Part shown: positions 18,272 to 28,051 of the stretch, piece by piece
How the letters are laid out: every line of letters starts with the position of its first letter
Position numbering within the stretch: the stretch's first letter is position 1
From: CAXBID01 sp963815305
Lineage (GTDB): Bacteria > Bacteroidota > Bacteroidia > Flavobacteriales > Flavobacteriaceae
NCBI GenBank assembly: GCA_963815305.1
Contig: CAWFFW010000001.1
Span: forward strand, 2,728,001 to 2,792,000
Direction: 5' to 3'
Length of the DNA: 64,000 nt
The notes under the pieces: generated by a model
Seen by the model: only the letters and a program-made list of their open reading frames with translations
Databases searched by the model: none
Told to the model about the DNA's origin: nothing
Made by a program: the position numbers and the translations under genes

Positions 18272-20948
18272 TTAATGCTTAATTAGCTTAAAGGTTTTAA
18301 TGGTTTGTTGTGGTGTTTTTATGGTAAGCAGATAAATTCCACTTTTAAATTGAGAAGTATCAAAGCGCAAAGTACCTATATTTATTTCTTTGCAAGAAAA
18401 CATGGTCTGCCCAAGCAGGTTGACTATTGACATTGAGAAATCTGTCGTACGCTCTGAAATTGCGACCCTTATCGTTTCCTTAAAAGGGTTTGGGTAAACC
18501 GTAATAGGATCTAAATCATTATCTGCAACTGATAGTGATGCGCAACTATTTTCAACCGCTTCCCTTGTATTGCAGCCTCCAGCATTATTGATGATTGTGG
18601 CATTTTTATCTGGTAATGACAGATAGCTACAGACCCAAGAAATATTACAGACCGAAAGCATTGGATTATTTCGAAATTGTAGGTTATCTACTTTTTCTAC
18701 ATCTAAAGCGTTGAGGTGGTCAATATCTGCCAACACAGGATTATCGAGTAGGTAGATAATTTTGTTGCCATGGTTCATATCACTAAAATTATTTAGTCCA
18801 GACAAGCTTTGTAAGGCATTATTATTTTGTATTACAAGTGCTCTGTTGATAAAAGTGATATTTTCCAATCCATTAAGATTGGTAAGGGCATCATTATCAT
18901 TTATTGATAAAAATCCAAATAAGGTACGGCCAGATAAACCTATTGTAGTTAGTTGGGATAGACCGTTCAGACTTGTTAAAGCATCATTGTTAACTATTAC
19001 CACATCCCTTTCCGTCTGTTGTAAATTTTCTAAGCCAGTTAAGCTTGTCAGAAGCAGAATTGTTGAGTATCCATAAGCTATATGGTAAACCAGATCCTAG
19101 ATAAGTCACACTATTTAAACCAGAGATATCAACTAAATTAACATTATTCAATATATGGATACTTCTGGCAACAGACGCATTATTTAGACCGTTAAGGTTG
19201 GTTAAGTTAGTGTTATTATCAATTATTAAACTACCATCAATATTGGTAACACCCGATAATGCTGTTAAATCTCTTAAAGTAGGGTTATCTCTTATATTTA
19301 TGCCTCTGTTGCCAACAGACCTAATATTATCCAATCCAGAAATAGTTTCTAAAATAGAGTTGTTAATAACAAAAATACCAGAAACGTTCCTTAGGGTTTC
19401 TATACCTGTAAAATCCATCAAAAGGTCATTATTGCTGACAGTTATTCCACCTTGAGTAAAACTCCCAATGGAATTTATATTGAACAAGCCACTAAGATTA
19501 GTCAAGGCGTCATTATCGTCAATTATTAAAAAGTTAGATACAGTCGTTAAATTTCCTATGCCATTAAGGCTGGTTAGTAATGGATTCTCTTCAATTCGAA
19601 AATTTTGACCAACTGTTGTTAAACCATCAAGTCCTAAAACGTTGGTAAGCTGAGGATTTCCTAATATAGTGACATTAAAACAAGTGTTTAAACCACCCAA
19701 ACCACTTAAAGTATTTAGGCTTAAGTTGTTCGAAACATTGAAAAAATCATTTATCGAATTTAAACCACCTAATCCAGAAAGACTAGAAAGTAAATCATTT
19801 GAGGCTATTGAAACCTGATTCGATGTGGCAATACCTTCAAGACCATTAAGACTTGCTAACTTCATATTGTCAGCAATAGTTAATTTTTCAGAAGCACCAT
19901 TAAATCCTGATAGTCCATTTAAAGTTTGTAAGTTATCGTTTCTTTCTATAATTAAAGCTTTGCTAATTGTGGTTACTGAATTTAGGCCCTGAAAATTAGA
20001 TAGTGCATTATTTTCCTTAATTATTAAACTAGAAGCGATGTTGTTTAACCCATTAAGACCAGCAAGTGAATTAAGACTTATATTTTTTTCAATGATTAGT
20101 GATCCTGGATTTGGCACTAAATACCCCACACTTATAAGGCTATTTAGACCCTCCAGATTGAATAAGGTATCGTTATCACTTATGCCTAAGTTACCACCAA
20201 CTTCTGCTAGACGATTAAGACCAGTTAAACTGGTTAAACCTTCGTTATTCCAGATGTTTAAACCATCTCCAATAAAAAGCAAATTCTCTAAACCCGCTAA
20301 ATCTACTAAGCCCTTATTTTCTCTTATATATAGACTACCAATAACCGTTGTCAAATTACTGAGTTCACTTAAACTAGTAAGTAGTGGGCTATTGTAAATA
20401 CTCAAGGAATTAATAGTTGTTAAAGCATTTATACCGTCAAGTGATAAGAGTGCTGGATTATCGCGAATGTGAAGTTGATTTAATGTTGAAGGCAAACCTG
20501 ACAACCCAGAAATACTAATCAATGCTTCGTTTGCTGTTATAAATGTATTGTTAGGACTTGTTAGGTTTTCTAAACCATTGAGATTTTGTAAAGCGTCATT
20601 ATTACTTATTTCTAGTGAAAACACAGACGTTAAATTATTTAAACCCGTCACATCTGTTAATAATGGATTGCATGTAACAGTTAATCTATTACTAATAGAT
20701 ATAATATTGGATAAACCATTGAGGTTTGTAATATCTGAGTTCAATTTAATGTTTGAGTTTGATTTAATTCCACCACCAAATTCACATTTTCCAACAATTA
20801 TGCTCCCTTCTATTTCTGTGCAGTTAGGAAACATCATTTTGAAAGCGTTTACCTCAGATTGGTTTAACAGCACAATATCTGTAGTAGTGCATTGAGCGTT
20901 TATACGCGTAATAGCTAAAAATGTGAATATTAAGTAAACCTGTTTCAT
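18272..20948 (-). pseudogene. LRR-like surface protein with T9SS sorting domain, frameshifted
   Basis: Read as one gene it would encode about 890 residues: signal peptide (MKQVYLIFTFLAITRINAQ), then more than 25 leucine-rich units of about 23 residues (pattern L..L.GL..L..I...L.I..N), and a T9SS type A C-terminal domain (PITVYPNPF... GIYLLTIKTPQQTIKTFKLIKH). The frame breaks once, near 19051: deleting one base there joins ILNNSA to LTSLTGLENLQQTERDVVIVNNDAL without loss of repeat phase. As sequenced, the first part (18990-20948, 652 aa) ends early and the sorting domain is in another frame (18272-19003). It is preceded by regulatory module B. Truncation would abolish secretion; a sequencing error is equally possible. 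Confidence 0.8.
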
Positions 20949-20970
20949 GATTTTAAATGTTTAAATTAAT

Positions 20971-21048
20971 TAATGTTGCTAGTTGTTGATTATCTAATTT
21001 TTAAAATTCAGATAAAACCTGAAATAAAAAACTCAGGGTATTACCTGA
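20971..21048 (-). promoter_or_regulatory. Tandem-palindrome regulatory module B
   Basis: The distal palindrome is TCAGG-N6-CCTGA at 21033-21048. The proximal one is slightly degraded (TCAGATAAAACCTGA, one base short, 21008-21022). After 22 bp comes CAACTAGC (20978-20985), and the LRR-like gene starts 29 bp beyond. Spacing matches modules A and C. Confidence 0.65.
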
Positions 21049-21099
21049 GTTTTTCTTTTTATAATCAGTAGCACTAACTAGTCCTTTTCCTTAGATAAT

Positions 21100-21306
21100 T
21101 TAAAATTTCAGATTATTAAACTCAATTTCAAAAAGTGATCTTAGGTCTTTAATAATTCTATTAATGTAATAAGCAATAATAAGGCACAACTCAATACCTA
21201 TTAGCCACCAAATACTTATACTTTCAAGGAGCTTTGTAAGAGGTGCTGATACTAGTGCTGATGTATTTATTAAAATAAGTACAGCGATTAAAAGTGAAGT
21301 TTTCAT
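21100..21306 (-). CDS. Small membrane protein (68 aa)
   Basis: A 68-residue protein with two hydrophobic segments: MKTSLLIAVLILINTSALVSA, which could be a signal peptide or anchor, and ISIWWLIGIELCLIIAYYIN. A short charged tail (RIIKDLRSLFEIEF) follows. No family recognised. That it is real is supported by regulatory module C directly upstream with the same spacing as for the two secreted-protein promoters nearby. Function unknown; it may belong to the same regulon. Confidence 0.55.
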   Translation of the reverse strand: MKTSLLIAVLILINTSALVSAPLTKLLESISIWWLIGIELCLIIAYYINRIIKDLRSLFEIEFNNLKF

Positions 21307-21330
21307 GTATTTAATAATTATATGATTAAT

Positions 21331-21409
21331 AACAATTGCAAGTTGCCTTAAAATCAGATAAAAATATTCAGGTAAAAACCTGAAATATTAAATTCAGGGA
21401 AAACCCTGA
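21331..21409 (-). promoter_or_regulatory. Tandem-palindrome regulatory module C
   Basis: Two TCAGG-N6-CCTGA palindromes (21368-21383 and 21394-21409, starts 26 bp apart) are followed by 22 bp and CAACTTGC (21338-21345), then the 68-aa gene start 31 bp later. It is the best match to module A, including the flanking CAACTTGCA-ATTGTTAT stretch. Confidence 0.7.
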
Positions 21410-21532
21410 CTTATAAAATATGTATATATAAAATGATAACTATTTAGATCTTTAAAAGATTGAAAAGACAAAAATAAAGGTATTTATACTAGACTATAGC
21501 TTCGAATCATGACTAAACAAACTTTATATCAT

Positions 21533-21566
21533 AAAAAAATGCGAACTTTTCAGTTCGCATTTTTTG
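21533..21566. terminator. Bidirectional terminator near fbp, copy of the gltBD terminator
   Basis: Stem TGCGAAC / GTTCGCA inside A-run and T-run flanks. It lies 25 bp beyond the fbp stop on the minus strand and can serve fbp. Sequence is identical to that after gltD (10706-10738) including flanks. Confidence 0.85.
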
Positions 21567-21590
21567 TTTTATAAGTTTAATAGGATGGTG

Positions 21591-22598
21591 TTACTTAGCG
21601 TTCCTAATAAACTCCTCACATTTCTCAACCATATTTTTGCTTCCGCAAATAAACGGTACGCGTTGATGAAGTTCGGTAGGTTCAATATCCATAATTCTGG
21701 TAAACCCATCATTAGCTTTACCATTGGCTTGTTCAGCCAAATACGCCATAGGATTACATTCATATAGTAAACGCAACTTACCGTTAGGATTTTTTGAGCC
21801 TCTTGGATATAAATAAATACCTCCTTTTATCATATTTCTATGAAAATCGGATACTAAAGATCCAATGTACCTTGAAGTATAAGGTCTATCACCTTCTTCC
21901 TGCTGGCAATATTTAATATAGTTTTTAATGCCTTGTGGAAAATCAAAATAGTTACCTTCATTAACAGAGTAAATATTACCATCTTCAGGAAACTCCATAT
22001 CTGGATGCGATAAATAAAACGAACCAATTGCTGGATTTAATGTAAACCCGTTAACCCCATCGCCAGTAGTATAAACCAGCATCGTAGACGTGCCGTAAAC
22101 TACATAACCCGCAGCAACTTGTTGATTTCCTTTTTGTAAAAAATCTTTCAACGTAACAGGGGTTCCTACAGGTGTAATACGCCTGTAAATTGAAAAAATG
22201 GTACCAACAGAAACATTAACATCAATATTTGATGATCCATCTAATGGATCAATAAGCACGATATATTTGTTTTGATGATTTTCATCCTGACTGTTTATTG
22301 AAATAAAATTATCTTCTTCCTCACTGGCAATACCACAAACAATATTTCTATTTGTTAGTGTTTGAATAAATTTACTATTGGCATAAACATCCAATTTTTG
22401 TTGATCTTCACCTTGTATATTTGTGTCACCAGCAGCACCAATAATATCGACCAAACCGGCCTTATTAACTTCGTGATTTACAACTTTTGCAGCCAACCTA
22501 ATAGAGTTTATAAGACTTGATAATTCTCCAGATGAATACTTAAACGATGCTTGGTTTTCAATAATAAATTCTCCTAATGTTTGTTTTTTATGAGCCAT
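21591..22598 (-). CDS. fbp: Fructose-1,6-bisphosphatase class I
   Basis: A protein of about 335 residues, normal for class I FBPase, which hydrolyses fructose-1,6-bisphosphate in gluconeogenesis. The metal/phosphate-site signature DPLDGSSNIDVNVSVGTIFSIY is intact, as are the N-terminal helix region (TLGEFIIENQASFKYSSGELSSLINSIRLAAKVV) and C-terminal GKLRLLYECNPMAYLAEQANG with its active-site residues. I start at MAHKKQTLGEF; a Met 8 codons upstream is less likely. It stands alone with its own terminator. Confidence 0.96.
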   Translation of the reverse strand: MAHKKQTLGEFIIENQASFKYSSGELSSLINSIRLAAKVVNHEVNKAGLVDIIGAAGDTNIQGEDQQKLDVYANSKFIQTLTNRNIVCGIASEEEDNFISINSQDENHQNKYIVLIDPLDGSSNIDVNVSVGTIFSIYRRITPVGTPVTLKDFLQKGNQQVAAGYVVYGTSTMLVYTTGDGVNGFTLNPAIGSFYLSHPDMEFPEDGNIYSVNEGNYFDFPQGIKNYIKYCQQEEGDRPYTSRYIGSLVSDFHRNMIKGGIYLYPRGSKNPNGKLRLLYECNPMAYLAEQANGKANDGFTRIMDIEPTELHQRVPFICGSKNMVEKCEEFIRNAK

Positions 22599-22720
22599 AA
22601 AGTAAGTAATTGTATGATACAAATATCCATTATTTTTTAATGAACTACAACGTTTTCGATAAAGAATACGTTCTTAAATATTCAACTTTAAACTATATTT
22701 GAAATATTATTAAAATAATT

Positions 22721-23200
22721 ATGAATCTCACAATTAGAAAGGCCAACAAGGAAGATATGCCACAGGTATATCTTTTAATTAAAGAATTGGCACATTTTGA
22801 AAAAGAGGCTAATGCTGTTGAAATAACAGTTGAAGACTTACAAAACGATGGGTTTAGTAAAAATCCTGCCTTTCAATGCTTTATTGCCGAGGTGAACTCA
22901 AAAATTGAAGGTATTGCTTTAGTATATAACAGGTACTCCACTTGGAAAGGAAAAGCTTTACATTTAGAAGATTTAATTGTTAGTAAAGCTATGCGTGGTT
23001 TTGGAATTGGTACAGCGCTTTTAGATGAAGTTGTTAAATACGGGTGTCTTTTAGGTGTAAAACGTATTAATTGGGAGGTTTTAGATTGGAACGAACCTGC
23101 AATCACTTTTTATGAAAAAAAAGGTGCACAAGTTAAACGCGATTGGGATGTGGTACATTTAAACGAACAAGGTATAAAAGATTATATATCAAAAATATAA
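22721..23200 (+). CDS. GNAT-family N-acetyltransferase
   Basis: A 159-residue acetyltransferase of the GCN5-related fold. The acetyl-CoA motif is LHLEDLIVSKAMRGFGIGTALLDEVVKYG (about 85-113; R-x-x-G-x-G/A pattern RGFGIG). C-terminal NWEVLDWNEPAITFYEKKGA is the usual beta-strand/helix that contacts the pantetheine. It resembles diamine acetyltransferase-like proteins, but the substrate is unknown. It ends one base before the aspartate kinase gene, so the two share a transcript with the acyltransferase downstream. Confidence 0.85.
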   Translation: MNLTIRKANKEDMPQVYLLIKELAHFEKEANAVEITVEDLQNDGFSKNPAFQCFIAEVNSKIEGIALVYNRYSTWKGKALHLEDLIVSKAMRGFGIGTALLDEVVKYGCLLGVKRINWEVLDWNEPAITFYEKKGAQVKRDWDVVHLNEQGIKDYISKI

Positions 23201-23201
23201 T

Positions 23202-24452
23202 ATGCAGGTATTTAAATTTGGAGGTGCATCAATAAAAGATGCTAATGGCGTAAAAAATCTAGCTGCTGTTTTACAAAAAATAGGCCATAAAAATACACTT
23301 ATTGTAGTTTCAGCTATGGGTAAAACTACTAACGCGCTTGAATTAGTGGTTAAAAATTACTTCGAAAATAAAGGAGAGTTACAAACCGCCATTCAAGAGC
23401 TTAAAAACTATCATAACGAAATTCTTTTAGATTTGTTTGAAAACGAAAAACATTCTATTTTTAAAAGCGTTTCAAATTTATTTAATGATTTATATACGTT
23501 ATTAAAAGCGAATAAATCACCTGACTACAATTTTGTTTACGACCAAACTATTGGCTTTGGTGAGCTAGTTTCAACTACCATCATTAGCGTCTATTTAAAC
23601 TTTATAGGAATAAAAAATAAATGGTTGGACGTAAGAGAATACATTAAAACTGACAGTTATTACAGGCGTGCCAATGTAAATTGGAATAAAACCCAAAGCT
23701 TAATATCATCAAACTTCAACACATCTATTTTAAATGTAACTCAAGGTTTTTTGGGCAGTGATGCAAATAACTTTACAACCACTTTGGGTAGAGAGGGAAG
23801 CGATTATACCGCAGCTATTTTTGCATATTGCCTCAATGCTGAACGCGTAACCATTTGGAAAGATGTTCCTGGAGTTTTAAATGCAGATCCCCGTTATTTT
23901 AAAAATGCTCAGTTACTAAATAAAATTTCATACAGAGAAGCTATTGAATTGGCTTTCTATGGGGCCTCGGTTATACATCCTAAAACACTACAACCATTAC
24001 AAGGTAAGGAAATTCCGCTTTACGTAAAGTCGTTTTTGAACCCAGAAAAACCAGGCACTAGAATAGGTAAAAATACCGTTTTAGAGCCTATGATTCCGTG
24101 TTTTATTGTAAAGAAAAAACAAGTACTTATTTCGTTATCATCCTTAGATTTTTCATATATCGTTGAAGAAAATATCAGCAATATATTTACACTTTTGCAT
24201 ACCTATAAAATGAAAGTTGATCTGATTCAAAATTCAGCTATTAGTTTTTCAGTATGTGTAGAAGATATCTATAACAACCTTGAAAAATTATTACATCATT
24301 TAAAGGCAGAATTCAAAATAGAAAGTTATGAAAACGTCTCGCTTTACACCATAAGACATTATAACCAAAAAAACATAACTCAAATTGAAGCTGATAAAAC
24401 CGTGTTATTAAAACAATTAACCCAAGAAACCTTTCAAATAGTAACTAAATAA
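23202..24452 (+). CDS. lysC: Aspartate kinase
   Basis: A 416-residue monofunctional aspartokinase phosphorylating aspartate for lysine, threonine and methionine synthesis. The kinase signature MQVFKFGGASIKDANGVKNL starts the protein. ATP and aspartate site motifs are TLGREGSDYTAAIFA and KDVPGVLNADPRYF. The region after about 295 is an ACT-type regulatory domain (VLISLSSLDFSYIVEENISNIFTLL). The start ATG is 2 bp after the stop of the GNAT gene. It is shorter than enzymes with two full ACT units, as is common in Flavobacteriia; feedback effector cannot be told. Confidence 0.92.
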   Translation: MQVFKFGGASIKDANGVKNLAAVLQKIGHKNTLIVVSAMGKTTNALELVVKNYFENKGELQTAIQELKNYHNEILLDLFENEKHSIFKSVSNLFNDLYTLLKANKSPDYNFVYDQTIGFGELVSTTIISVYLNFIGIKNKWLDVREYIKTDSYYRRANVNWNKTQSLISSNFNTSILNVTQGFLGSDANNFTTTLGREGSDYTAAIFAYCLNAERVTIWKDVPGVLNADPRYFKNAQLLNKISYREAIELAFYGASVIHPKTLQPLQGKEIPLYVKSFLNPEKPGTRIGKNTVLEPMIPCFIVKKKQVLISLSSLDFSYIVEENISNIFTLLHTYKMKVDLIQNSAISFSVCVEDIYNNLEKLLHHLKAEFKIESYENVSLYTIRHYNQKNITQIEADKTVLLKQLTQETFQIVTK

Positions 24453-24474
24453 ACAATTTAGTACATTTACACTC

Positions 24475-26304
24475 ATGACCAAACCACAAGATACCGGACT
24501 TGTAACAGCAAAAGAAATAGCCAAAGTAATCCATTTGGATAAATATGGATTTATTGGCACTTTTATGGGTTGGCTGCTCATGAAGTTGCTTAAAATATCT
24601 ACCCTAAATAAATTTTATAAAAAACATAAGCATTTAGAAGGTATAGATTTTCTAGACAGTATTTTAGATGAATTTAAAATTAAATTCGAAATCCCAGAAG
24701 AAGATTTAAATCGACTACCAAAAGATGGTGCTTATATTACGGTTTCAAACCATCCGCTTGGAGGTATTGATGGTATTTTGTTATTAAAATTAATGCTAGA
24801 AGAACGTGATGATTTTAAAATTATAGCCAACTTTTTATTACATCGTATTGAGCCGATGAAACCTTATATAATGCCTGTAAACCCTTTTGAGGATAGAAAA
24901 GATGCCAAATCGAGTGTCGCAGGTTTTAAAAATGCTATTTTACATTTAAGAAATGGACATCCTTTAGGTATTTTTCCTGCTGGCGAAGTTTCAACCTACA
25001 GAGATGGAAAGCTAGTGGTAGATAAACCTTGGGAAGAAGCTGCGATGAAGCTTATACAGAAAGCTGAAGTGCCTATTGTTCCTATCTATTTTCATGCTAA
25101 AAATAGTCGCCTTTTTTATAAACTTTCAAAGCTAAGTGACACCTTTAGAACCGCAAAATTACCCTCTGAAGTTCTTACTCAAAAACGCCGCGTCATAAAA
25201 GTTAGAATAGGAAAGCCAATTGCTATTGCAGACCAAAAAGAACACACAACACTTGAGGATTTTTCGGAATTTTTAAGACGGAAAACCTATATGTTATCAA
25301 ATTCATTTGAATATAAATCGAAAATTTTAGAAAATATATCTTCAACCCTTAAAACGCCAAAAATACCTAAGCGTATAGTAACCCCTATTGCTACAGCCGT
25401 TATGCAAAAAGAAGTGTCGGCATTAGAAAAAGGCGATTTCAGACTTTTACAAAGTAAAAATTACGAAGTGTATTTAGCACCTGCCGATAAAATTCCTAAC
25501 ATCATTAGAGAAATAGGTAGACTGCGAGAAATTACGTTTAGAGAAGTTGGCGAAGGCACTAACGAGGCGATAGATTTGGATACTTTTGACACCTATTATC
25601 ATCATATGTTTTTATGGGATAGCGAAAATAAATTAATTGCTGGAGCGTATAGAATGGGGTTAGGTTCCAAGATATTTGAACGTTATGGTATCGATGGTTT
25701 TTATCTTCAAGATTTATTTCGTTTTGAACCTGAACTTTACAAAATGATGAGTGAATCTATTGAAATGGGTCGTGCTTTCATTATTAAAGATTACCAATTA
25801 AAACCGATGCCTTTATTTCTGCTTTGGAAAGGTATTGTACATACAACACTCCGTTATCCAGAACATAAATTTTTAATTGGTGGGGTAAGCATTAGTAATC
25901 AGTTTTCAAATTTCTCAAAATCGCTGATGATTGAATTTATGAAATCGCATTATTACGACCCTTATATTGCACAATATGTACATCCTAAAAAAGAGTTTAA
26001 AGTAAAACTTAAAGATGCCGATAAAGATTTTGTTTTTGATGAAACCGAAGCCGATTTAAATAAGTTTGATAAATTTATTGATGAAATTGAACCAGGAGCA
26101 TTACGCTTGCCTGTGCTACTTAAAAAATACATCAAACAAAACGCAAGATTGGTTGCTTTTAACGTAGACCCTCTTTTTAATAATGCTGTTGATGGTTTGA
26201 TGTATATTAAAATTGCCGACTTACCAGAAAGTACTGTGCGCCCAGTTATGGAAGAATTTCAAGCGGAATTAGAACGTAAGTTTATGGAGAGTAATGGGCA
26301 ATAA
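24475..26304 (+). CDS. olsF: OlsF-like bifunctional acyltransferase for ornithine lipids
   Basis: A 609-residue fusion of two acyltransferases. The N-terminal half (about 80-280) is PlsC/OlsA-like with the acyl-acceptor motif NHPLGGIDG and the later FPAGEVSTYRDGK. The C-terminal half (about 300-560) is OlsB/GNAT-like (YEVYLAPADKIPNIIREIGRLREITFREVGEG; AGAYRMGLGSKIF; FRFEPELYKMMSESIEMGRAFI). This order matches OlsF, described in Serratia and Flavobacterium johnsoniae, which makes ornithine lipid in two acylation steps. An older label would be 'hemolysin/lysophospholipid acyltransferase'. The stop overlaps the likely ATG of the next gene. Confidence 0.8.
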   Translation: MTKPQDTGLVTAKEIAKVIHLDKYGFIGTFMGWLLMKLLKISTLNKFYKKHKHLEGIDFLDSILDEFKIKFEIPEEDLNRLPKDGAYITVSNHPLGGIDGILLLKLMLEERDDFKIIANFLLHRIEPMKPYIMPVNPFEDRKDAKSSVAGFKNAILHLRNGHPLGIFPAGEVSTYRDGKLVVDKPWEEAAMKLIQKAEVPIVPIYFHAKNSRLFYKLSKLSDTFRTAKLPSEVLTQKRRVIKVRIGKPIAIADQKEHTTLEDFSEFLRRKTYMLSNSFEYKSKILENISSTLKTPKIPKRIVTPIATAVMQKEVSALEKGDFRLLQSKNYEVYLAPADKIPNIIREIGRLREITFREVGEGTNEAIDLDTFDTYYHHMFLWDSENKLIAGAYRMGLGSKIFERYGIDGFYLQDLFRFEPELYKMMSESIEMGRAFIIKDYQLKPMPLFLLWKGIVHTTLRYPEHKFLIGGVSISNQFSNFSKSLMIEFMKSHYYDPYIAQYVHPKKEFKVKLKDADKDFVFDETEADLNKFDKFIDEIEPGALRLPVLLKKYIKQNARLVAFNVDPLFNNAVDGLMYIKIADLPESTVRPVMEEFQAELERKFMESNGQ

Positions 26305-27303
26305 CTTATTATACTTTTTTAGTTTCTTTATAAGTATTTTTTAGCACAATCGCAAACCATTTCAGGTACTGTGGTTGACTATAAAACTCAAGAACCCATT
26401 GAAACAGTTTCAATTTATTTTGATAATTCAACTATTGGAACCATTACAAATTCCAGTGGTAAATTTTCACTTTCCTATAACGATGCCATTCAATCCCCAC
26501 TTATTATCTCTTTTATGGGGTATCAAAAAGAAATCATTTTAGACTATCGATCCAGAAAAAATATTATAATTCAATTAAAAGAATCTATTAATAATTTAAA
26601 TGAAATAGTTGTTAATGCTGATGATGGATTAACTAGAAAACAAAAGTTAAAAATATTTAGAAAGCAATTTTTGGGGTTTTCAAATGCAGCAAAGTCTTGT
26701 AAAATATTAAATGAAGACGATTTGATTTTACGTTATGATAAAAAAATAAGCAGATTAACAGCTAATGGAAAATCGCCTATAATATTTAAAAACAGAAAAT
26801 TACAATACACTGTTACTTACGATATAAATGAGTTTGAAATAGATTTTAATTATGTTGAAGAAAAAAACAACATTTTTACTGTAAGAAGCGTATTAATGCA
26901 AGGGACTACTTTTTATGAAAACCTTGAAAATTTTAATGAAAAAGCTGCTAAAAAAAATCGAGATAAAGCTTATAATGGTTCTATTCTTGAGTTTATGAGG
27001 GCCTTATATAATCGTGATTTAGCCTCTAAAGGTTATCGTATTTTTCAATGTGGATTTCAAGTATCACCTTGGGAGTTTATTAAAATTGAACCTGTTGAAA
27101 ATTCCAATTTAAAACAACTGTGCTTGGAAAAATCCATTACAATCCTTTATGAAAAAGATAAGCAATCTGAAATGCAACTTCTTATTCCTGAAATACTTAT
27201 TGATTATTATGGAAACTTCTCTAACCCATCCCAAGTTTTCTTTTCTGGTTTTATGGGAAATCAAAGAATGGGCGATTTACTTCCAATGGATTATAAGTTA
27301 TAA
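26294..27303 (+). CDS. CarboxypepD_reg-like exported protein, signal peptide out of frame
   Basis: The main frame (GTG at 26371, 310 aa) begins VVDYKTQEPIETVSIYFDNSTIGTITNSSGKFSLSY, a carboxypeptidase-regulatory-like beta-sandwich that in Bacteroidota follows a signal peptide. Upstream in the same frame are LAQSQTISGT but no start. In the neighbouring frame an ATG at 26294, overlapping the olsF stop, encodes MGNNLLYFFSFFISIF, a good signal peptide, and would continue into LAQSQTISG if the six-T run near 26335-26340 had one more T. I therefore annotate the gene from 26294 with a one-base homopolymer frameshift. The rest (100-310) has no recognised domain. Confidence 0.65.
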
Positions 27304-27320
27304 AACTAAACACTCTAGTT

Positions 27321-27746
27321 TTAAATTAAATGATATTTATCAACAAAATTCTTAAAGTATCCTTTAATCTCTTCCCTAGCTTTTAAAAAAGCAGCGTGTT
27401 TTTCTTGGTCATTTCCCACTAATTTTGATGGGTCGTAAAAATTATGATGCAGCCTCAAAGCATTTTTACTTGGAATATATGGGCAATTTTCATTCGCATG
27501 ATCGCACACAGTAATGATGTAATCAAAATCAACATCCGCATATTCATCAATATGGTTTGATGTATGATTTGAAATATCAATCCCATCCTCTTTCATAATG
27601 GCAGCTGCACCAGGATTGATACCGTGCGTTTCAATGCCTGCGCTGTAAACGTTTACTTTTTTGTTGTCTAAAAAATGGTTTAAATAGCCGTGTGCCATTT
27701 GGCTCCTACAGGAATTTCCTGTGCATAATACTAAAATGTTTGTCAT
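27321..27746 (-). CDS. arsC: ArsC-type arsenate reductase / low-MW phosphatase
   Basis: A 141-residue protein of the low-molecular-weight tyrosine-phosphatase fold. The P-loop is ILVLCTGNSCRSQMAHGYL (catalytic Cys and Arg in the C-X5-R loop, about 7-14). VDFDYIITVCDHANENCPYIP supplies the further cysteines used in thioredoxin-coupled arsenate reduction. An ArsR-type repressor and a DUF6428 protein, its usual partners in Bacteroidota arsenic clusters, follow within 1.2 kb on the same strand. No arsenite pump gene (Acr3/ArsB) is seen in the window. Confidence 0.88.
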   Translation of the reverse strand: MTNILVLCTGNSCRSQMAHGYLNHFLDNKKVNVYSAGIETHGINPGAAAIMKEDGIDISNHTSNHIDEYADVDFDYIITVCDHANENCPYIPSKNALRLHHNFYDPSKLVGNDQEKHAAFLKAREEIKGYFKNFVDKYHLI

Positions 27747-27835
27747 ATTAAGTCCCTCTTAATCTCCCCCGTTGGGGAGAAACTCAAATTGGGTATTTAA
27801 GTACTTTGTTTGATTTTTGCTCAAAATTAGCTGAT

Positions 27836-27906
27836 ATTGTTAGCCCTGATTGATGCGGCATCCTTTTGGTTTTCTCAAAAAACCAAAAGATATAGCGGAA
27901 AGCAGG
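27836..27906. repeat. Dispersed intergenic repeat, copy 1
   Basis: The sequence around GATTGATGCGGCATCCTTTT forms a hairpin (CTTTTGGTTTT / AAAACCAAAAG) and ends GATATAGCGGAAAGCAGG. A diverged copy is at 33505-33592. The rest of the 300-bp gap (27747-28051) also holds a TTCCCTTTAAAGGGAA palindrome near 28011-28028 and no gene. Confidence 0.5.
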
Positions 27907-28051
27907 AAATAGCTTCAAATGAGTTTTAAAAAATTACGTTTTATAGTGGATTTTGATTTTGCTAAAATTGAAAGACGAAGTGGTTAATAACCCTTCCGTC
28001 CTTCGGACACCTTCCCTTTAAAGGGAAGGAATTTACTATTCATATTTTGAA

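Noticed and set aside
27747..28051. Possible CRISPR-like or array structure in the ars-cluster gap
   Set aside because: Only single palindromes and a dispersed repeat; no regularly spaced direct repeats. No CRISPR array was seen anywhere in the window.
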